The notes under the pieces were generated by a model. That model saw nothing but the letters and a program-made list of their open reading frames with translations, made no database searches and had not been told where the DNA came from. 50,441 nt of DNA from an uncultured Bacteroidales bacterium (GTDB lineage Bacteria; Bacteroidota; Bacteroidia; Bacteroidales; FEN-979), in NCBI GenBank assembly GCA_903926565.1, contig CAIYJU010000179.1, positions 1-50,441 on the forward strand, written 5' to 3'. The position numbers were made by a program, and so were the translations under genes. Positions within the stretch are counted from its first letter, which is position 1. Every line of letters begins with the position of its first letter. Of this stretch, positions 1-9,899 are shown piece after piece.

Positions 1-294
1 GGCTTTCTTAATTTGATGACCCGGAATATTATCCCAAGTCCTGTCCATTTCCAGTTTCTTAAACTCCTCGGAGATCTTCACATATTTGTTGAACACGCTG
101 TCTTTTTTATGGCCTGTGATATCCTTGATCGTTTTTGTATTCATTCCCAGAACGATGCTATTGGTGATGAACGTTTTCCTGGCGGTATGGTTGGTAATCA
201 ATTTCCATTTTGGCTCTGAATGCTCCCTGGCCTTGCCGCCGGAATAGTCAACATAGTGGACCCGGGTATTAATCACTACGGTAAAGGTACGGTA
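1..294 (-). pseudogene. Tyrosine recombinase (phage-type integrase), C-terminal catalytic fragment
   Basis: The frame is open through the left window edge. It reads as the end of a Bacteroidota tyrosine recombinase: KPKW-like segment (EPKWKLITNHTARKTF), then ITGHKKDSVFNKYVKI. These carry the HxxR box (HTAR), the second His (GH) and the candidate nucleophile Tyr in NKYVKI. An in-frame TAA at 295-297 cuts the frame off upstream, so the N-terminal DNA-binding domain and the first catalytic Arg/Lys are missing; the first possible start is a GTG at 276. The protein ends beyond the window. I infer an inactivated remnant of an integrated element; a sequencing frameshift just upstream cannot be excluded. 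Confidence 0.7.
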
Positions 295-329
295 TTACAC
301 ACATTTTTCTAATACATAGCGGACTATTC

Positions 330-572
330 TCATTCCAGAAAAATCATCTTCTTCGCAAAATTGTTTTCGGTAACCAGGGTAACATCGTAAAATCCACTTT
401 TGACATGCAACGATATGGTCGTATTTGTAAACTCTTTTTCAATCTTTTTAAATACAATTTTCCCGGCGGGGTCGCTGACTTTTATCCAGCAACACGGGAT
501 TCGAATTTTACTCCTGAGTTGGCTATTTTTCCCTGAAGCGCAAATTTCAAGTACGTCGTCAAATGGTTTCAT
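330..572 (-). CDS. Small ORF resembling a T9SS sorting tail; possible gene remnant
   Basis: An 80-residue frame from an ATG; a TTG nine codons further upstream is also possible. The second half (IKVSDPAGKIVFKK, then KSGFYDVTLVTENNFAKKM) has the strand pattern and the G-[FIV]-Y-x-V motif of type A T9SS C-terminal sorting domains, and the frame ends four residues after KKM as such tails do. There is no signal peptide and no cargo domain, so an independent gene is doubtful. It may be the surviving 3' end of a lost secreted protein between the integrase fragment and the large adhesin gene. It could also be chance coding. Confidence 0.3.
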   Translation of the reverse strand: MKPFDDVLEICASGKNSQLRSKIRIPCCWIKVSDPAGKIVFKKIEKEFTNTTISLHVKSGFYDVTLVTENNFAKKMIFLE

Positions 573-636
573 ACACTTTGAGACTGTTAATATTTCCAAG
601 AAATGAATCCATCAAAATGGTAAAATGGGTAACCTG

Positions 637-3600
637 CTACTGCACAACCATTTTCAGGATTCGCGTCTTGCCATTATTCACAATCCGGGCAACATAAACG
701 CCTGCCGGAGGGTTGAGATGTACCGTTTGTAGCCCGATGCCATTCAGTTGAAAATCATGCAATTGCTGCCCCCGGATGTTGAAAATGCCAATGGAGGCAA
801 GTCCTTCAACGTTTTTTACAGATAAGGTGCCACTATGATACCACGCGATGATTGTTTGCACTGCTGGCAAATCGTTGATGCCTACACTGCCAAAATGCAG
901 TTCAAACCGGGCCGGTGAATCGCCCGTTGTGGAGGTGAACGCATAAACCGGGTTTTCCGACAAGTTGTGGTCTGTCCCGAGCTTTTTGTCCTTAAGAAAA
1001 ACAGTGGCTGCCGGTTGCAGGGTTGCGATGCCGGTGGCTTCGATGGTGAAGTTCGTGCCTTCGTTTTTGATGAAGGTGAAGGGGATGATGGTTTCTGCCG
1101 TAAGCATCGGCAAACTGTTCACCATCAGGTTTTCACCCGCCATTACCGAGTAAAACAACGGGGCATATCCCGCAAGGAAACGGCCGTCGTGCTCAACGTC
1201 AAAGCCAGTGGTTGAAGCCGGGTTGAACCTTACCTGGCTTTCCTGAAAGGAAGGATCATCGAGGTTATGGGCAAATAGTTTGATCACCGGATAATCAGTG
1301 TTTTTGTACCAACCCTGGGCGCTGTGCACACGCAGTGCTGACGGAATGGTGAACGAACCGGGGCCAGTGGTTACCTGAACCATAAATCCGTTGCCGGAAG
1401 GAATTATCCCACCGGCGCTGATGGGGGTGTAACTTTGCCCGACTTCATTCCAGATATTCGCGACCCCACCAATGCCGGACATTGTCCAATCGCTGTACCA
1501 GGGAATGGCTGAGGTGAAAGGATTGCCCAGAAGATGCCAGCCGCAGTTCGTACCGGAAGAAATTGCAAGGCCGGAAACCGGAATGTCTGCAACATTCAGT
1601 GCGCCGGCAAATAATTTGGTTGAACTGGTTTTATATTCGCACAAATATCCATGCCCCAATTCAAATGTGTTACTTCCGTTTGCTTCTGCAAAAGTAGGGT
1701 TTGTTCCGGCTTTATAATTGACCCAAAGATTATCCGGCTCACTCCAGGCGAAAAAGTCGTAATCTGTAGCAGGATCCACTGTGAAATTACCGGCGATCGG
1801 ATAATCGGCAACGGGTGATGACAGAAAATGCCAGCCATCATACCCGGTTATCCATGCGGCGGCAGGGATGTATCTTTCCACCGTTCCGGGAACACTGGCG
1901 GTGGTGTGTATAAGGGAACCGGTCCCTGCAGCGGTTGATTGAACCACCAGGCCGGCGTTTCCGCCATTATTGGAAAGTATCCCGTTCACGGTAAGGGCTT
2001 TGCCTGGTGCGATCGTCAACACAGCGCCTGAAGCGATGGCAAGGTCGTTGCAAGCTGCCGGAGTGGACGGGGCCTGATTTACAATCGGGTCATTGGCCAC
2101 ATGGGGGATATTGATGTTATAAAATGTAGTAGGCATTGCATTTGGGGTCCAGTTCGCAGCTGTGTTAAAATCGCTGCCAGTGCCGTTCCAGGTTAAAGTC
2201 ATTCTTTCAGCAGCCATCCACCGTGAAAAATCACCGATTTCCGACAGTATGATGATATTTGTGGAGGTGTTTACCGTCCCGCCTTCACAGGAGTATGCAA
2301 AACCGCCATCGGTTGATTTGTAGAGAAACAGTTTGTTTTCAGTTAGGCCATTCAGCTCATTGTCCATGTAATTATAGGTGAGTGTGGCATTCAGCCCGGT
2401 ATTGTTCTCAGGTGCGATATCATAATATCTCAGCACACTGTTTTTTTCGCCCCAGCTTTGGTTAGTGTGCCCGCGGGTGACGGTGGTTGCGCCCATGTCG
2501 GCAGTGGTGGTAAGTGTAGCTCCCAGGCCGGCAACATTTACTGCCGAAATATTGTTCAGGTTCCGGGTGGTGGTGATATCTCCGGTTGTACCATAAAATC
2601 TGCCCGAAGCTTCATTAAGCGTGATTTCGTTGCCCAGTGTGATGGTTTGCCCAATAAGATCAATATTGTTTTCAAGGTTCAGGTTGCCATTGGCATTAAA
2701 CGTAACCGGATCGTTGAACGGGATTGCCTTGATACCAATATTTCCGGCCGTGCTGCTGCCGATGGTTATTGCCGAAAATCCATTCACAAAGTTGGCAGTA
2801 AAGTAGGTGGCAGGCAGAATCATTGCTCCTGTACCGCCGGCAATCCCAATTGTATTTCCATCGGTGAAAGGTTTCAGTATAAGATACCCGCTGCTTCCGA
2901 TACGAGGAGCAGCAGACATCCAGAAAATGTTTGTAATGAGACTAATATTTCCGGAGGTACTGGAAATGTTTGATTGAATCGCAATACCATCCGATAAATA
3001 CTGTGTTGTTGAACTTCCGGTAAGTGAAATATTTCCGTAGGTTGTGGTGATGGGGCCATTCAACACGATTCCGTCGCAATCCCAGGCGTTCTGGCCACCG
3101 ATGCCGTAAAGACTTACATTTCCGGCACCTGTGTTTATGCTTCCCAAACTTATGTTTATACCATCGGCGCCATATCCACCATTGGCTGTGCTTTCACCTT
3201 TTATCAGGATATCCCCACCCGAGGTTGAGAGATTGGCCGAAGTAAGTGAAACAGCATCTGCGATACTTTTGGCAAAGCCGTTGCCGACTGTCAACCCGTT
3301 CCAGGCTGCTGAACCCGATCCTCCCCCTATCCATAAATGGCCACCTTTGGTATTGATGGAAGCGGAGTTATTGAATAGAACCCAGCCTTCACCTGAAGCA
3401 TCCGAATCGGACCAGAAAATGGTGTTTAAAGCAAATTCGGTAGAAGGTGCTATCGAGGTGGAAGCATACATGGCAATATTTCCACCTGCCTTCAATGTTA
3501 AGGTGCGGGCAGCTGTCAAAGCCGAAGAGATGGATGCATTGATAATAATGTCGTTGGTAGCCTGGATGGTGAGATTGCCTGCTACCAGGGCTGTTTTAAT

Positions 3601-6516
3601 ATCGACCACATTGATTGTGACATCCGTTGAAGCGGTAAGCACCCCGCCGCTGATTGACCAGCCGCAGGTGGGGCTTTCTGTGGTTCCGATAGTAATGGTT
3701 GACGGAAACGTTGCGGTGTTTGTATATCCCTGCAAGCTTAAAAATGGATAGCCACTGTTATCGGTTGCATTGATTCCCCAATAATCGTTGGCCCCATTGC
3801 CGGTTTCTGCCTGGAAATCCCAACAGTTACCTACAAAGGTTAAAGCGGTTTTCATCTCGGCAGTGGTTTTCCCGATACCGCCGGCACTTGTCGCCTGCCC
3901 TGAAGTTTGGGTATCCCAGAAACTGTTTACCAATGATGCAAAAAGTGTCAAACCAACCAGTCCGCCAACATCGATACTTCCGGTTACGTTTGCAGAGGAG
4001 TATGCGTTTGTTACATTTCCATTCCAAATAAACCCAACCAGCCCACCAACTTCCTCATTTCCGGTTACACTTCCTGCGGAGTAAGCGCTTGTTAAGGTTC
4101 CGCTGCTCTGCATAATCCCAACCAGCCCGCCGACATAACTGCCGGTTCCGCTTACATTTCCTGATGCGTAAACGTTTGTGAAGGTTCCGCCATAAGTCTC
4201 CCCAACCAGCCCGCCGACAAAATTTTGTCCTGCGATGGTTGTATTGGTCAACCCCAGGTTGCTGAAGCTGTTGGATGTGTTGATGTACCCAAAAAGTCCA
4301 ATGTAATCCTGTAAAGGGCGGTTTATATGCAAACCATCAATGGTGTGTCCGTTACCATTGTAACTGCCGGTGAATTTGACAGTTTCGTTTCCAATGGGTG
4401 AAAAGCCTGCGTTGCTGTTCCAGCCTGATGTTGCAGCAGCATCAATGTTGGCAGTCTGGATAAAATGTTTTGCCCAAAAGTCTGAATTTTCGCTTAAAAA
4501 TTTCAAATCGGCAAGGGTTGCTATCTGGTATGGATTTTCCGAAGTACCGATACCACCTGAGTAGAGAAGGTCTGTCAGGCCCGGTATGGGATTCACTACC
4601 GGTGAAGCGCCAGGCTCATCATAGGTAAAGCCTTGCAGATATGGATAAGATTTATAAAGGCTGGTGATTTCTTTAATCTGCCATACTCCTGTGCCTGCTG
4701 TAAAATTCCAATCGGTAAAAGTGGGTTGGATTTTCATCTCCAGGGAGGTTTTACCTGTACCTTTGGCGCTGCTGTTTTGCCCTGATGTTTGCTTATCCCA
4801 GAAACTATTAACTAATGTTATGTACCATTCCCAGCCAATCAGCCCGCCTACATAATTGTTTCCGGTTACAAGCCCTGTGGAGTATGCGTTTGTGATATTG
4901 TCCCTGGTAGCTGCAACAAGCCCGCCAGCTCCCCAGTCTCCGGTTACGGTTGCAGTGGAGTAAACGTTTGTAACGAGTCCATCGTTAATTTCCCCGACCA
5001 GTCCACCCACATCCTTCGGTGCGGTAACATGCCCTGTAACATAAGAATTGGCAATGCTTCCGGTAGCGGCATCGAAATATCCAACCAACCCGCCCACATT
5101 CTCCTTACCTGCAATGGCAACATTAACCAGACCTATGTTGCTGATGCTGCCGGATGAACTGACGTAACCAAACAGCCCAATATCGACCGTTGCAGGGCGG
5201 TTGATATACAAACCGGTAATGGTGTGGTAATTGCCGTTGTAGTTGCCGGTGAATTTTTTTTCAGTAAAAATAACCGGGCTTCTACCAATGGGTGAAAAGC
5301 CGAGGCCGGTGTCCCAGCCCGAGGTTGCCGTGGCATCAATATTGGCGGTTTGGATAAAATATTTTGATAAATCGTAATATTGTTCGCTTAAAAATTTCAA
5401 ATCCGTAAGGTCGGCAATCTGGTAAGGGCTGCCCGATGTTCCATCGCCTCCCGAGTAAGCCCATATAAGACCCGGTATTGGATTAACGGCTGGTGTAGTA
5501 CCCGGTGCATCATAAGCAAAACCTTGCAGACTTGGACAATATCTGTAATTGCTGCCCGCTGATAACATTTGCCATTTGCCTGGCCCGGTTGTAAAATCCC
5601 AACCGGTAAAGGTGGCCTGGGTCCTCATTTCGTCGGCAGTTTTACCGATGCCGCCTTCACTGGAGATTACACCCGATACTTGGGTATCCCAAAAACAGTT
5701 ATTGAAGATTCCATCCGTATTCTTTCCTACAAGTCCGCCGATATGTCCCGATATAGGGGGACCATTTACCACGGGGTTTACACCACCTTTTACAAGTCCA
5801 ATGGCGTAAGAGTTTGTGAACCATCCCTCTACAATCACACCAACCAGTCCACCTGTATAATCAATTGCAACTGTATTTACTGTGGAGTAAGCGTTTGTTA
5901 TATATCCCTTCTCGATTCTTCCAACCATTCCGCCAACATTTGAACTGCCGGTTACACTTCCTGTGGCGTAGGCGTTTGTGACGGTTCCCGACATGAATTT
6001 TCCAACCAGTGCACCTACATAATCTCTACCTGAAATTACTGCATTGGTCAAACCTACATTGCTGATGATCGCACCTCCGGTAATGATGCCAAAAAGCCCG
6101 ATATAGTCCTCAGTAAAAATCCATAAGGTATGGTATAGACCACGGTTTATATACAAACTATTAATCGTGTGGTAATCGCCATTGTAGTTGCCGCTAAAAT
6201 GATTAAGTTCTTTCCCAATCGGGCTCCAGCCAAAATACACACCTGATCCATCGGGAAACCAGGTTGAAGTGGGTGAAGCGTCAATATCGGCGGTTTGGAT
6301 ATAATATTTGGTCCATCTTATTGCCTGGGTTGGAGAAGGCACCACGGCATCGGCGGCGGCTATCCAGTAAAGGTTTTCAAGCGTTGCTATCTGCCAGGGA
6401 TCGGCTGCCGTGCCCGAACCCGCAGGCGCTACCGGGGTGGGTTGTGCCGAAATTGTTGTGTTACTGCCCAGTAGCAGGGCAACCGTAACCAAAAGAGAAA
6501 ATAATAGTTTTTTCAT
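637..6516 (-). CDS. Giant GLUG-repeat surface adhesin with T9SS type A sorting domain
   Basis: A 1959-residue secreted protein. Residues 1-24 form a signal peptide ending in TISAQ. Three similar cassettes follow (about 27-345, 345-640 and 642-905). Each opens with a PWQIA/PYQIA-LxxLxxLSE segment and an NIDA-xxTSxW motif, then has a run of GLUG motifs (VGGLVG, IGGLVG) alternating with ITNAYST-like strands, and closes with an SFWDTQTSG block. Residues about 940-1400 resemble the filamentous-haemagglutinin type beta-helix (DIIINASI, GGNIAMYAS, GNISLTG). Residues about 1440-1600 contain an NWTPNAMP-type module common in T9SS cargo. The last 75 residues are a sorting domain ending GVYVARIVNNGKTRILKMVVQ-like. 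By family it is exported, attached to or released from the cell surface, and probably adhesive. No catalytic motif was seen. It is monocistronic, with a gap of about 285 bp to the response regulator upstream. Confidence 0.92.
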   Translation of the reverse strand: MKKLLFSLLVTVALLLGSNTTISAQPTPVAPAGSGTAADPWQIATLENLYWIAAADAVVPSPTQAIRWTKYYIQTADIDASPTSTWFPDGSGVYFGWSPIGKELNHFSGNYNGDYHTINSLYINRGLYHTLWIFTEDYIGLFGIITGGAIISNVGLTNAVISGRDYVGALVGKFMSGTVTNAYATGSVTGSSNVGGMVGRIEKGYITNAYSTVNTVAIDYTGGLVGVIVEGWFTNSYAIGLVKGGVNPVVNGPPISGHIGGLVGKNTDGIFNNCFWDTQVSGVISSEGGIGKTADEMRTQATFTGWDFTTGPGKWQMLSAGSNYRYCPSLQGFAYDAPGTTPAVNPIPGLIWAYSGGDGTSGSPYQIADLTDLKFLSEQYYDLSKYFIQTANIDATATSGWDTGLGFSPIGRSPVIFTEKKFTGNYNGNYHTITGLYINRPATVDIGLFGYVSSSGSISNIGLVNVAIAGKENVGGLVGYFDAATGSIANSYVTGHVTAPKDVGGLVGEINDGLVTNVYSTATVTGDWGAGGLVAATRDNITNAYSTGLVTGNNYVGGLIGWEWYITLVNSFWDKQTSGQNSSAKGTGKTSLEMKIQPTFTDWNFTAGTGVWQIKEITSLYKSYPYLQGFTYDEPGASPVVNPIPGLTDLLYSGGIGTSENPYQIATLADLKFLSENSDFWAKHFIQTANIDAAATSGWNSNAGFSPIGNETVKFTGSYNGNGHTIDGLHINRPLQDYIGLFGYINTSNSFSNLGLTNTTIAGQNFVGGLVGETYGGTFTNVYASGNVSGTGSYVGGLVGIMQSSGTLTSAYSAGSVTGNEEVGGLVGFIWNGNVTNAYSSANVTGSIDVGGLVGLTLFASLVNSFWDTQTSGQATSAGGIGKTTAEMKTALTFVGNCWDFQAETGNGANDYWGINATDNSGYPFLSLQGYTNTATFPSTITIGTTESPTCGWSISGGVLTASTDVTINVVDIKTALVAGNLTIQATNDIIINASISSALTAARTLTLKAGGNIAMYASTSIAPSTEFALNTIFWSDSDASGEGWVLFNNSASINTKGGHLWIGGGSGSAAWNGLTVGNGFAKSIADAVSLTSANLSTSGGDILIKGESTANGGYGADGINISLGSINTGAGNVSLYGIGGQNAWDCDGIVLNGPITTTYGNISLTGSSTTQYLSDGIAIQSNISSTSGNISLITNIFWMSAAPRIGSSGYLILKPFTDGNTIGIAGGTGAMILPATYFTANFVNGFSAITIGSSTAGNIGIKAIPFNDPVTFNANGNLNLENNIDLIGQTITLGNEITLNEASGRFYGTTGDITTTRNLNNISAVNVAGLGATLTTTADMGATTVTRGHTNQSWGEKNSVLRYYDIAPENNTGLNATLTYNYMDNELNGLTENKLFLYKSTDGGFAYSCEGGTVNTSTNIIILSEIGDFSRWMAAERMTLTWNGTGSDFNTAANWTPNAMPTTFYNINIPHVANDPIVNQAPSTPAACNDLAIASGAVLTIAPGKALTVNGILSNNGGNAGLVVQSTAAGTGSLIHTTASVPGTVERYIPAAAWITGYDGWHFLSSPVADYPIAGNFTVDPATDYDFFAWSEPDNLWVNYKAGTNPTFAEANGSNTFELGHGYLCEYKTSSTKLFAGALNVADIPVSGLAISSGTNCGWHLLGNPFTSAIPWYSDWTMSGIGGVANIWNEVGQSYTPISAGGIIPSGNGFMVQVTTGPGSFTIPSALRVHSAQGWYKNTDYPVIKLFAHNLDDPSFQESQVRFNPASTTGFDVEHDGRFLAGYAPLFYSVMAGENLMVNSLPMLTAETIIPFTFIKNEGTNFTIEATGIATLQPAATVFLKDKKLGTDHNLSENPVYAFTSTTGDSPARFELHFGSVGINDLPAVQTIIAWYHSGTLSVKNVEGLASIGIFNIRGQQLHDFQLNGIGLQTVHLNPPAGVYVARIVNNGKTRILKMVVQ

Positions 6517-6652
6517 GGTAATGTATAGTTAGTTTTTAGTAGTGATCCCGGAAACTACAGCCTGATAGGGTTTGAAACTCTGGCAGCGGTAAACATCAAA
6601 CAAAATCCATTGCAAGATTATAATTAAAAAATGGGAAACAGCCAACCAAAAG

Positions 6653-6705
6653 GTTAGCAAAAGGTTAACAAGGAAGGGGAAAAAGTTAGCAAAAGGTTAA
6701 CAAGG
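6653..6705. repeat. Two direct copies of a 21-bp repeat
   Basis: Identical 21-bp copies at 6653-6673 and 6685-6705, starting GTTAGCAAAAGG, lie 32 bp apart in the space between the adhesin start and the response regulator end. They are directly followed by GGTTTCGACAAGCTC, a sequence that recurs in intergenic repeats of environmental bacteria. The location upstream of the adhesin would suit a regulator-binding site, but plain repeat expansion is equally possible. Confidence 0.6.
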
Positions 6706-6801
6706 TTTCGACAAGCTCAGCACAAGAGAGGACAAAGAGACGAAGAGATGGAGCGAAAGGAAGGCAGGGCGATAAGGAGACGGAGAAGCTGGCAATCCAG
6801 C

Positions 6802-7638
6802 TTAAAATGCCATCAGATAACTATGAAGATTATCCGTCAGGGAAAGCCCCAGTTTTTTTCGGAGCCTTGAACGGGCAACTTTAACGCTTTCCGGGGTGAG
6901 AAATAATAAATTGGCAATATCCTTGGTGTTCATTCCAAGTTTCAGGAAAATACTGAGTTTAACCTCACCCGGGCTAAGTTCGGGATGGGTTTCAGCAAGC
7001 ATCTGAACATAACCGCTGTGAACAGTCTCAAAGGAAAGCTGGAACCGTTGCCAGTTGTCGTGAATTAATAGTCGGTCAAGTTCGCCGATAATGGCTGCTA
7101 ATTCTTCCCTGGGATGGATTTGGTCGTCGCGAAAAGCCGGTAGCAAATCCTCCATTCGCTTTTTAAATTTATTCAGAAAAGTATCGTTTTTGGTTATGTC
7201 CAGCGCAATTTCTGCCAATTGCCTGTCTTTTTCAGCCAGTGCATTTTTATGTTGCTCCGAAAGTAATAATGCCGAGTGGGTACGGGCTAACAATTCCACG
7301 GCATTGATTGGGCGGGTTAAAAAATCAATTGCACCTGCTTGCAGGGCTTCCCTGAGATTTTCGGGCGAAAGCATGATGCCGGTGGCCATAATCACCGGGA
7401 TATTACGGGTTGTTTTTTGTTTTCTTAATTCAAGGATCAAATCAATACCCGATGATCCGGGCATATCCCAGTCGGTAAGAATAATGTCGGGTAACATTTT
7501 AAGCGCCAGTTCCAATCCCATTTCCCCGCTGTTGGCCTGATAAATAACCAGGTCGGGGCGGTTTTGTTCAAATATCGAAACGATAACCTGAAGGTTTTCA
7601 ACAAGATCATCAACAATCAGTATGGCTCTGTCTTTCAT
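6802..7638 (-). CDS. Response regulator: receiver domain plus LuxR-like HTH
   Basis: 278 residues. The N-terminal receiver domain (about 1-125) shows the acidic pair D10/D11 (IVDD), the phospho-acceptor D56 in ILTDWDMPG and T86 in MATG. The usually invariant Lys of the KP motif is Arg here (LTRP, R109). A helical linker (about 128-205) follows, and the last 70 residues form a LuxR/GerE-type helix-turn-helix (LSPGEVKLSIFLKLGMNTKDI, then SVKVARSRLRKKLGL). The start codon lies 2 bp after the stop of the histidine kinase gene, so the two are cotranscribed and probably form a cognate pair. No SD sequence is obvious, which is usual in this phylum. Target genes are unknown; the adhesin downstream on the same strand is a candidate by position only. 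Confidence 0.93.
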   Translation of the reverse strand: MKDRAILIVDDLVENLQVIVSIFEQNRPDLVIYQANSGEMGLELALKMLPDIILTDWDMPGSSGIDLILELRKQKTTRNIPVIMATGIMLSPENLREALQAGAIDFLTRPINAVELLARTHSALLLSEQHKNALAEKDRQLAEIALDITKNDTFLNKFKKRMEDLLPAFRDDQIHPREELAAIIGELDRLLIHDNWQRFQLSFETVHSGYVQMLAETHPELSPGEVKLSIFLKLGMNTKDIANLLFLTPESVKVARSRLRKKLGLSLTDNLHSYLMAF

Positions 7639-7640
7639 GG

Positions 7641-9785
7641 TTATTGGTTTGTCAGTGATTGATAGTATTTGCCGTTCATGGCATTTACAGCCTGGTAAAC
7701 TTCATCTTTCCAAAGCTGAATATCGACATTTTCTGATACGGGGATGGTTTTAAGGCAGGCATGGATTTCGCTTACCGCGTAAATCTCGAGGGTCCTGAGT
7801 TTCGACAAGAAAGGGGCGAGTTCTTCGAGGGCTGTTTTACTTAATTGCAATTTTTTAGTTTTGCCTGGAACATGTTGGATTTCAGTAAATAAATCAGCTC
7901 TTCCCATCTTATTGGCAAAAGGCAGCGTAAACCAAAAAACGGAACCGGCCCCTTTTTCTGAAGTCGCCCCGATGTTACCGCCGTGTGCTTCGACAACCAT
8001 TTTGCAAAAGGCCAGGCCTAATCCGGTTGATCCGGCCAGTCCCGATTTTTTCTTTTCGGTCTGGGCGAATTTATCAAAAATTACAGGCAAAATCTTTTGA
8101 TCAATGCCTTCGCCTTTGTCGGTAACTTCAAGTTTAAGCCATCCGGGTCCTGCTTCCAAGATGGTGATATCAATATTTTCGTTGGTTTTCGAAAACTTGA
8201 TGGCATTGGCAAGAAGGTTGGAAATCACTCTTTGCATCAGCTCGCTGTCGGCAAGTATGGTATAGTTGGAACTTGCAATAATCTGGATATTCAGGTTTTT
8301 TTCCTGGGCCAGCAATCTCACATCGTTGCACGCTTCCCGGGTTATTTTACTGATAAGAATGGCTTCTTTCGTGATTTTTAATTCGGCGTTTTCATATTTG
8401 TAAACATCCAGTATATTCATTACCATGTTGAGCATAGCCCGTCCGTTTTTTTCGATGATCACCTTTGCTTTATCGGGATTTTTCTCGATCTGTTCAAGGT
8501 TAATCATCGTATTCAGAGGATTTTTCAGGTCATGGATCACCATTCCGGTCATGGCTTCCTTAAAGTCTGACAATTTATGTAATTTTTGATTCCGAATTTC
8601 CAGTTCACCCGCCTGCCGGTTGATTTCCTCATTTTTAAGCAACAGCAGGCGATTGACCTTTTTTAGTTTCAGTTGTGTGAATACAACATAAATCAAAATT
8701 AATACAGCCAGAATAATTCCGGCGAGGAGGATGTTGTTCTCTCTTTTCTCCAGCCCGATCAGGTATATTTGATCGGCAATACGCGCCTCCTTTTTCCCTG
8801 ATTCATACTGGGCATTCTTCTCGGCAATAAGCTGATCGTGGGCTTCTGCATACCGCTGCCATTTCAGGTTTTCCTTAATTGCGAGATATTGATAGGCTTG
8901 CCTGAAATTGCCTGTCCCTGCATACGCCTTTGCCAGACATTCGGCTGCGGATTCGAGCTGAATTTTACTTTGGGCTTTCCCTGAAGCCTCATTTGACTTC
9001 AATGCATACGAAAGTGCATTTGGAAAATCATTCATAGCCAGGTATGCCTTTGCGAGATTGTTATACAGGTTAGCCTCAAGTAAAATGAAACTGTCATCGG
9101 TAATTTTTTTTAAAGCGTCATTAAAGTAACCGATTGCCTTCTGGTAATGACCCTGCTGGCGCTGGGAAGCTCCCATGATTTCGAGATTGCTGATCGAAAT
9201 ACGCTTGTTTCTCCCAGGCGTTAATACCCTTTGTGATGAATCAATGTACGCATCGGCTAACTGATATTTATTCAGTTCGAAATATACCGCAGCCATCCGG
9301 CTGAAAACATATGACTCCATGGTGTCCATATCCGAAATTTCCCCGCAATGGGCAGCCTCTCCGAAATACTTGATCGCAGCTTCATAGTGCCCAAATTGCC
9401 TGCTTTTTTCAGCAACCAGAACCAACAATTTTATCTTATACGCCTTGTATTCTATTTTATCGAAATAAGCAATTGCATTTTGCCCCTGAACAAGAGCGCT
9501 TCCCCTTCTGTCGGTTTCATAAAGCGCCGAGACCAGGTTATAACAACCCCGGAAATAGCCTTCATTATGTTGGGCTTTCAAGGCAACCTGCTGAAGCTTC
9601 TTGGAGTAATAAATAGCCGAATCGGAATTTTTGGATGTCCAGTACCGGGAAAGAACCATTAGTGCCTGAATTTCACCTTTCTCCGTTACCGCTTTCTCCA
9701 TCGAAATGCGCAAACTATCTGTGTTTTCATCTTTGATCAGGGTCCCTAAAAGCAACAAAGATGCAAGCCATAAATATCTGAACAT
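7641..9785 (-). CDS. TPR-containing sensor histidine kinase
   Basis: 714 residues from the chosen ATG, which begins a signal peptide (MFRYLWLASLLLLG) and follows AAAGGAT by 7 bp; a longer frame starting 87 bp upstream is less likely. Residues about 20-330 are tetratricopeptide-type helical repeats, predicted periplasmic. One membrane helix (about 348-370, ILLAGIILAVLILIYVVF) is followed by a coiled segment. The HisKA dimerisation domain has H418 in VIHDLKNPL. The HATPase domain has the N-box LLANAIKFS, G1 DKGEGID and G2 GSTGLGLAF. About 85 residues of unassigned sequence follow the kinase. It autophosphorylates on His and should pass phosphate to the response regulator whose gene follows after 2 bp. 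The stimulus is not readable; TPR sensor kinases of this layout are frequent in Bacteroidota. Confidence 0.93.
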   Translation of the reverse strand: MFRYLWLASLLLLGTLIKDENTDSLRISMEKAVTEKGEIQALMVLSRYWTSKNSDSAIYYSKKLQQVALKAQHNEGYFRGCYNLVSALYETDRRGSALVQGQNAIAYFDKIEYKAYKIKLLVLVAEKSRQFGHYEAAIKYFGEAAHCGEISDMDTMESYVFSRMAAVYFELNKYQLADAYIDSSQRVLTPGRNKRISISNLEIMGASQRQQGHYQKAIGYFNDALKKITDDSFILLEANLYNNLAKAYLAMNDFPNALSYALKSNEASGKAQSKIQLESAAECLAKAYAGTGNFRQAYQYLAIKENLKWQRYAEAHDQLIAEKNAQYESGKKEARIADQIYLIGLEKRENNILLAGIILAVLILIYVVFTQLKLKKVNRLLLLKNEEINRQAGELEIRNQKLHKLSDFKEAMTGMVIHDLKNPLNTMINLEQIEKNPDKAKVIIEKNGRAMLNMVMNILDVYKYENAELKITKEAILISKITREACNDVRLLAQEKNLNIQIIASSNYTILADSELMQRVISNLLANAIKFSKTNENIDITILEAGPGWLKLEVTDKGEGIDQKILPVIFDKFAQTEKKKSGLAGSTGLGLAFCKMVVEAHGGNIGATSEKGAGSVFWFTLPFANKMGRADLFTEIQHVPGKTKKLQLSKTALEELAPFLSKLRTLEIYAVSEIHACLKTIPVSENVDIQLWKDEVYQAVNAMNGKYYQSLTNQ

Positions 9786-9899
9786 ACCAATATCCTTTCT
9801 ATGCAAAATTAGCATAAAACAGAGACTTAAACCCACAAATATCCGTACAAACTCGCAACCGTCCGAACACATTAAAACCCGTTTCCATTTCAGATTATC

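Noticed and set aside
3131-3751. A 206-codon plus-strand frame
   Set aside because: It lies wholly inside the adhesin gene on the other strand and has the low-complexity look of an antisense shadow.
9786-9872. Longer N-terminus for the histidine kinase
   Set aside because: The extra 29 residues precede a good signal peptide and an SD-like AAAGGAT that both favour the shorter form.
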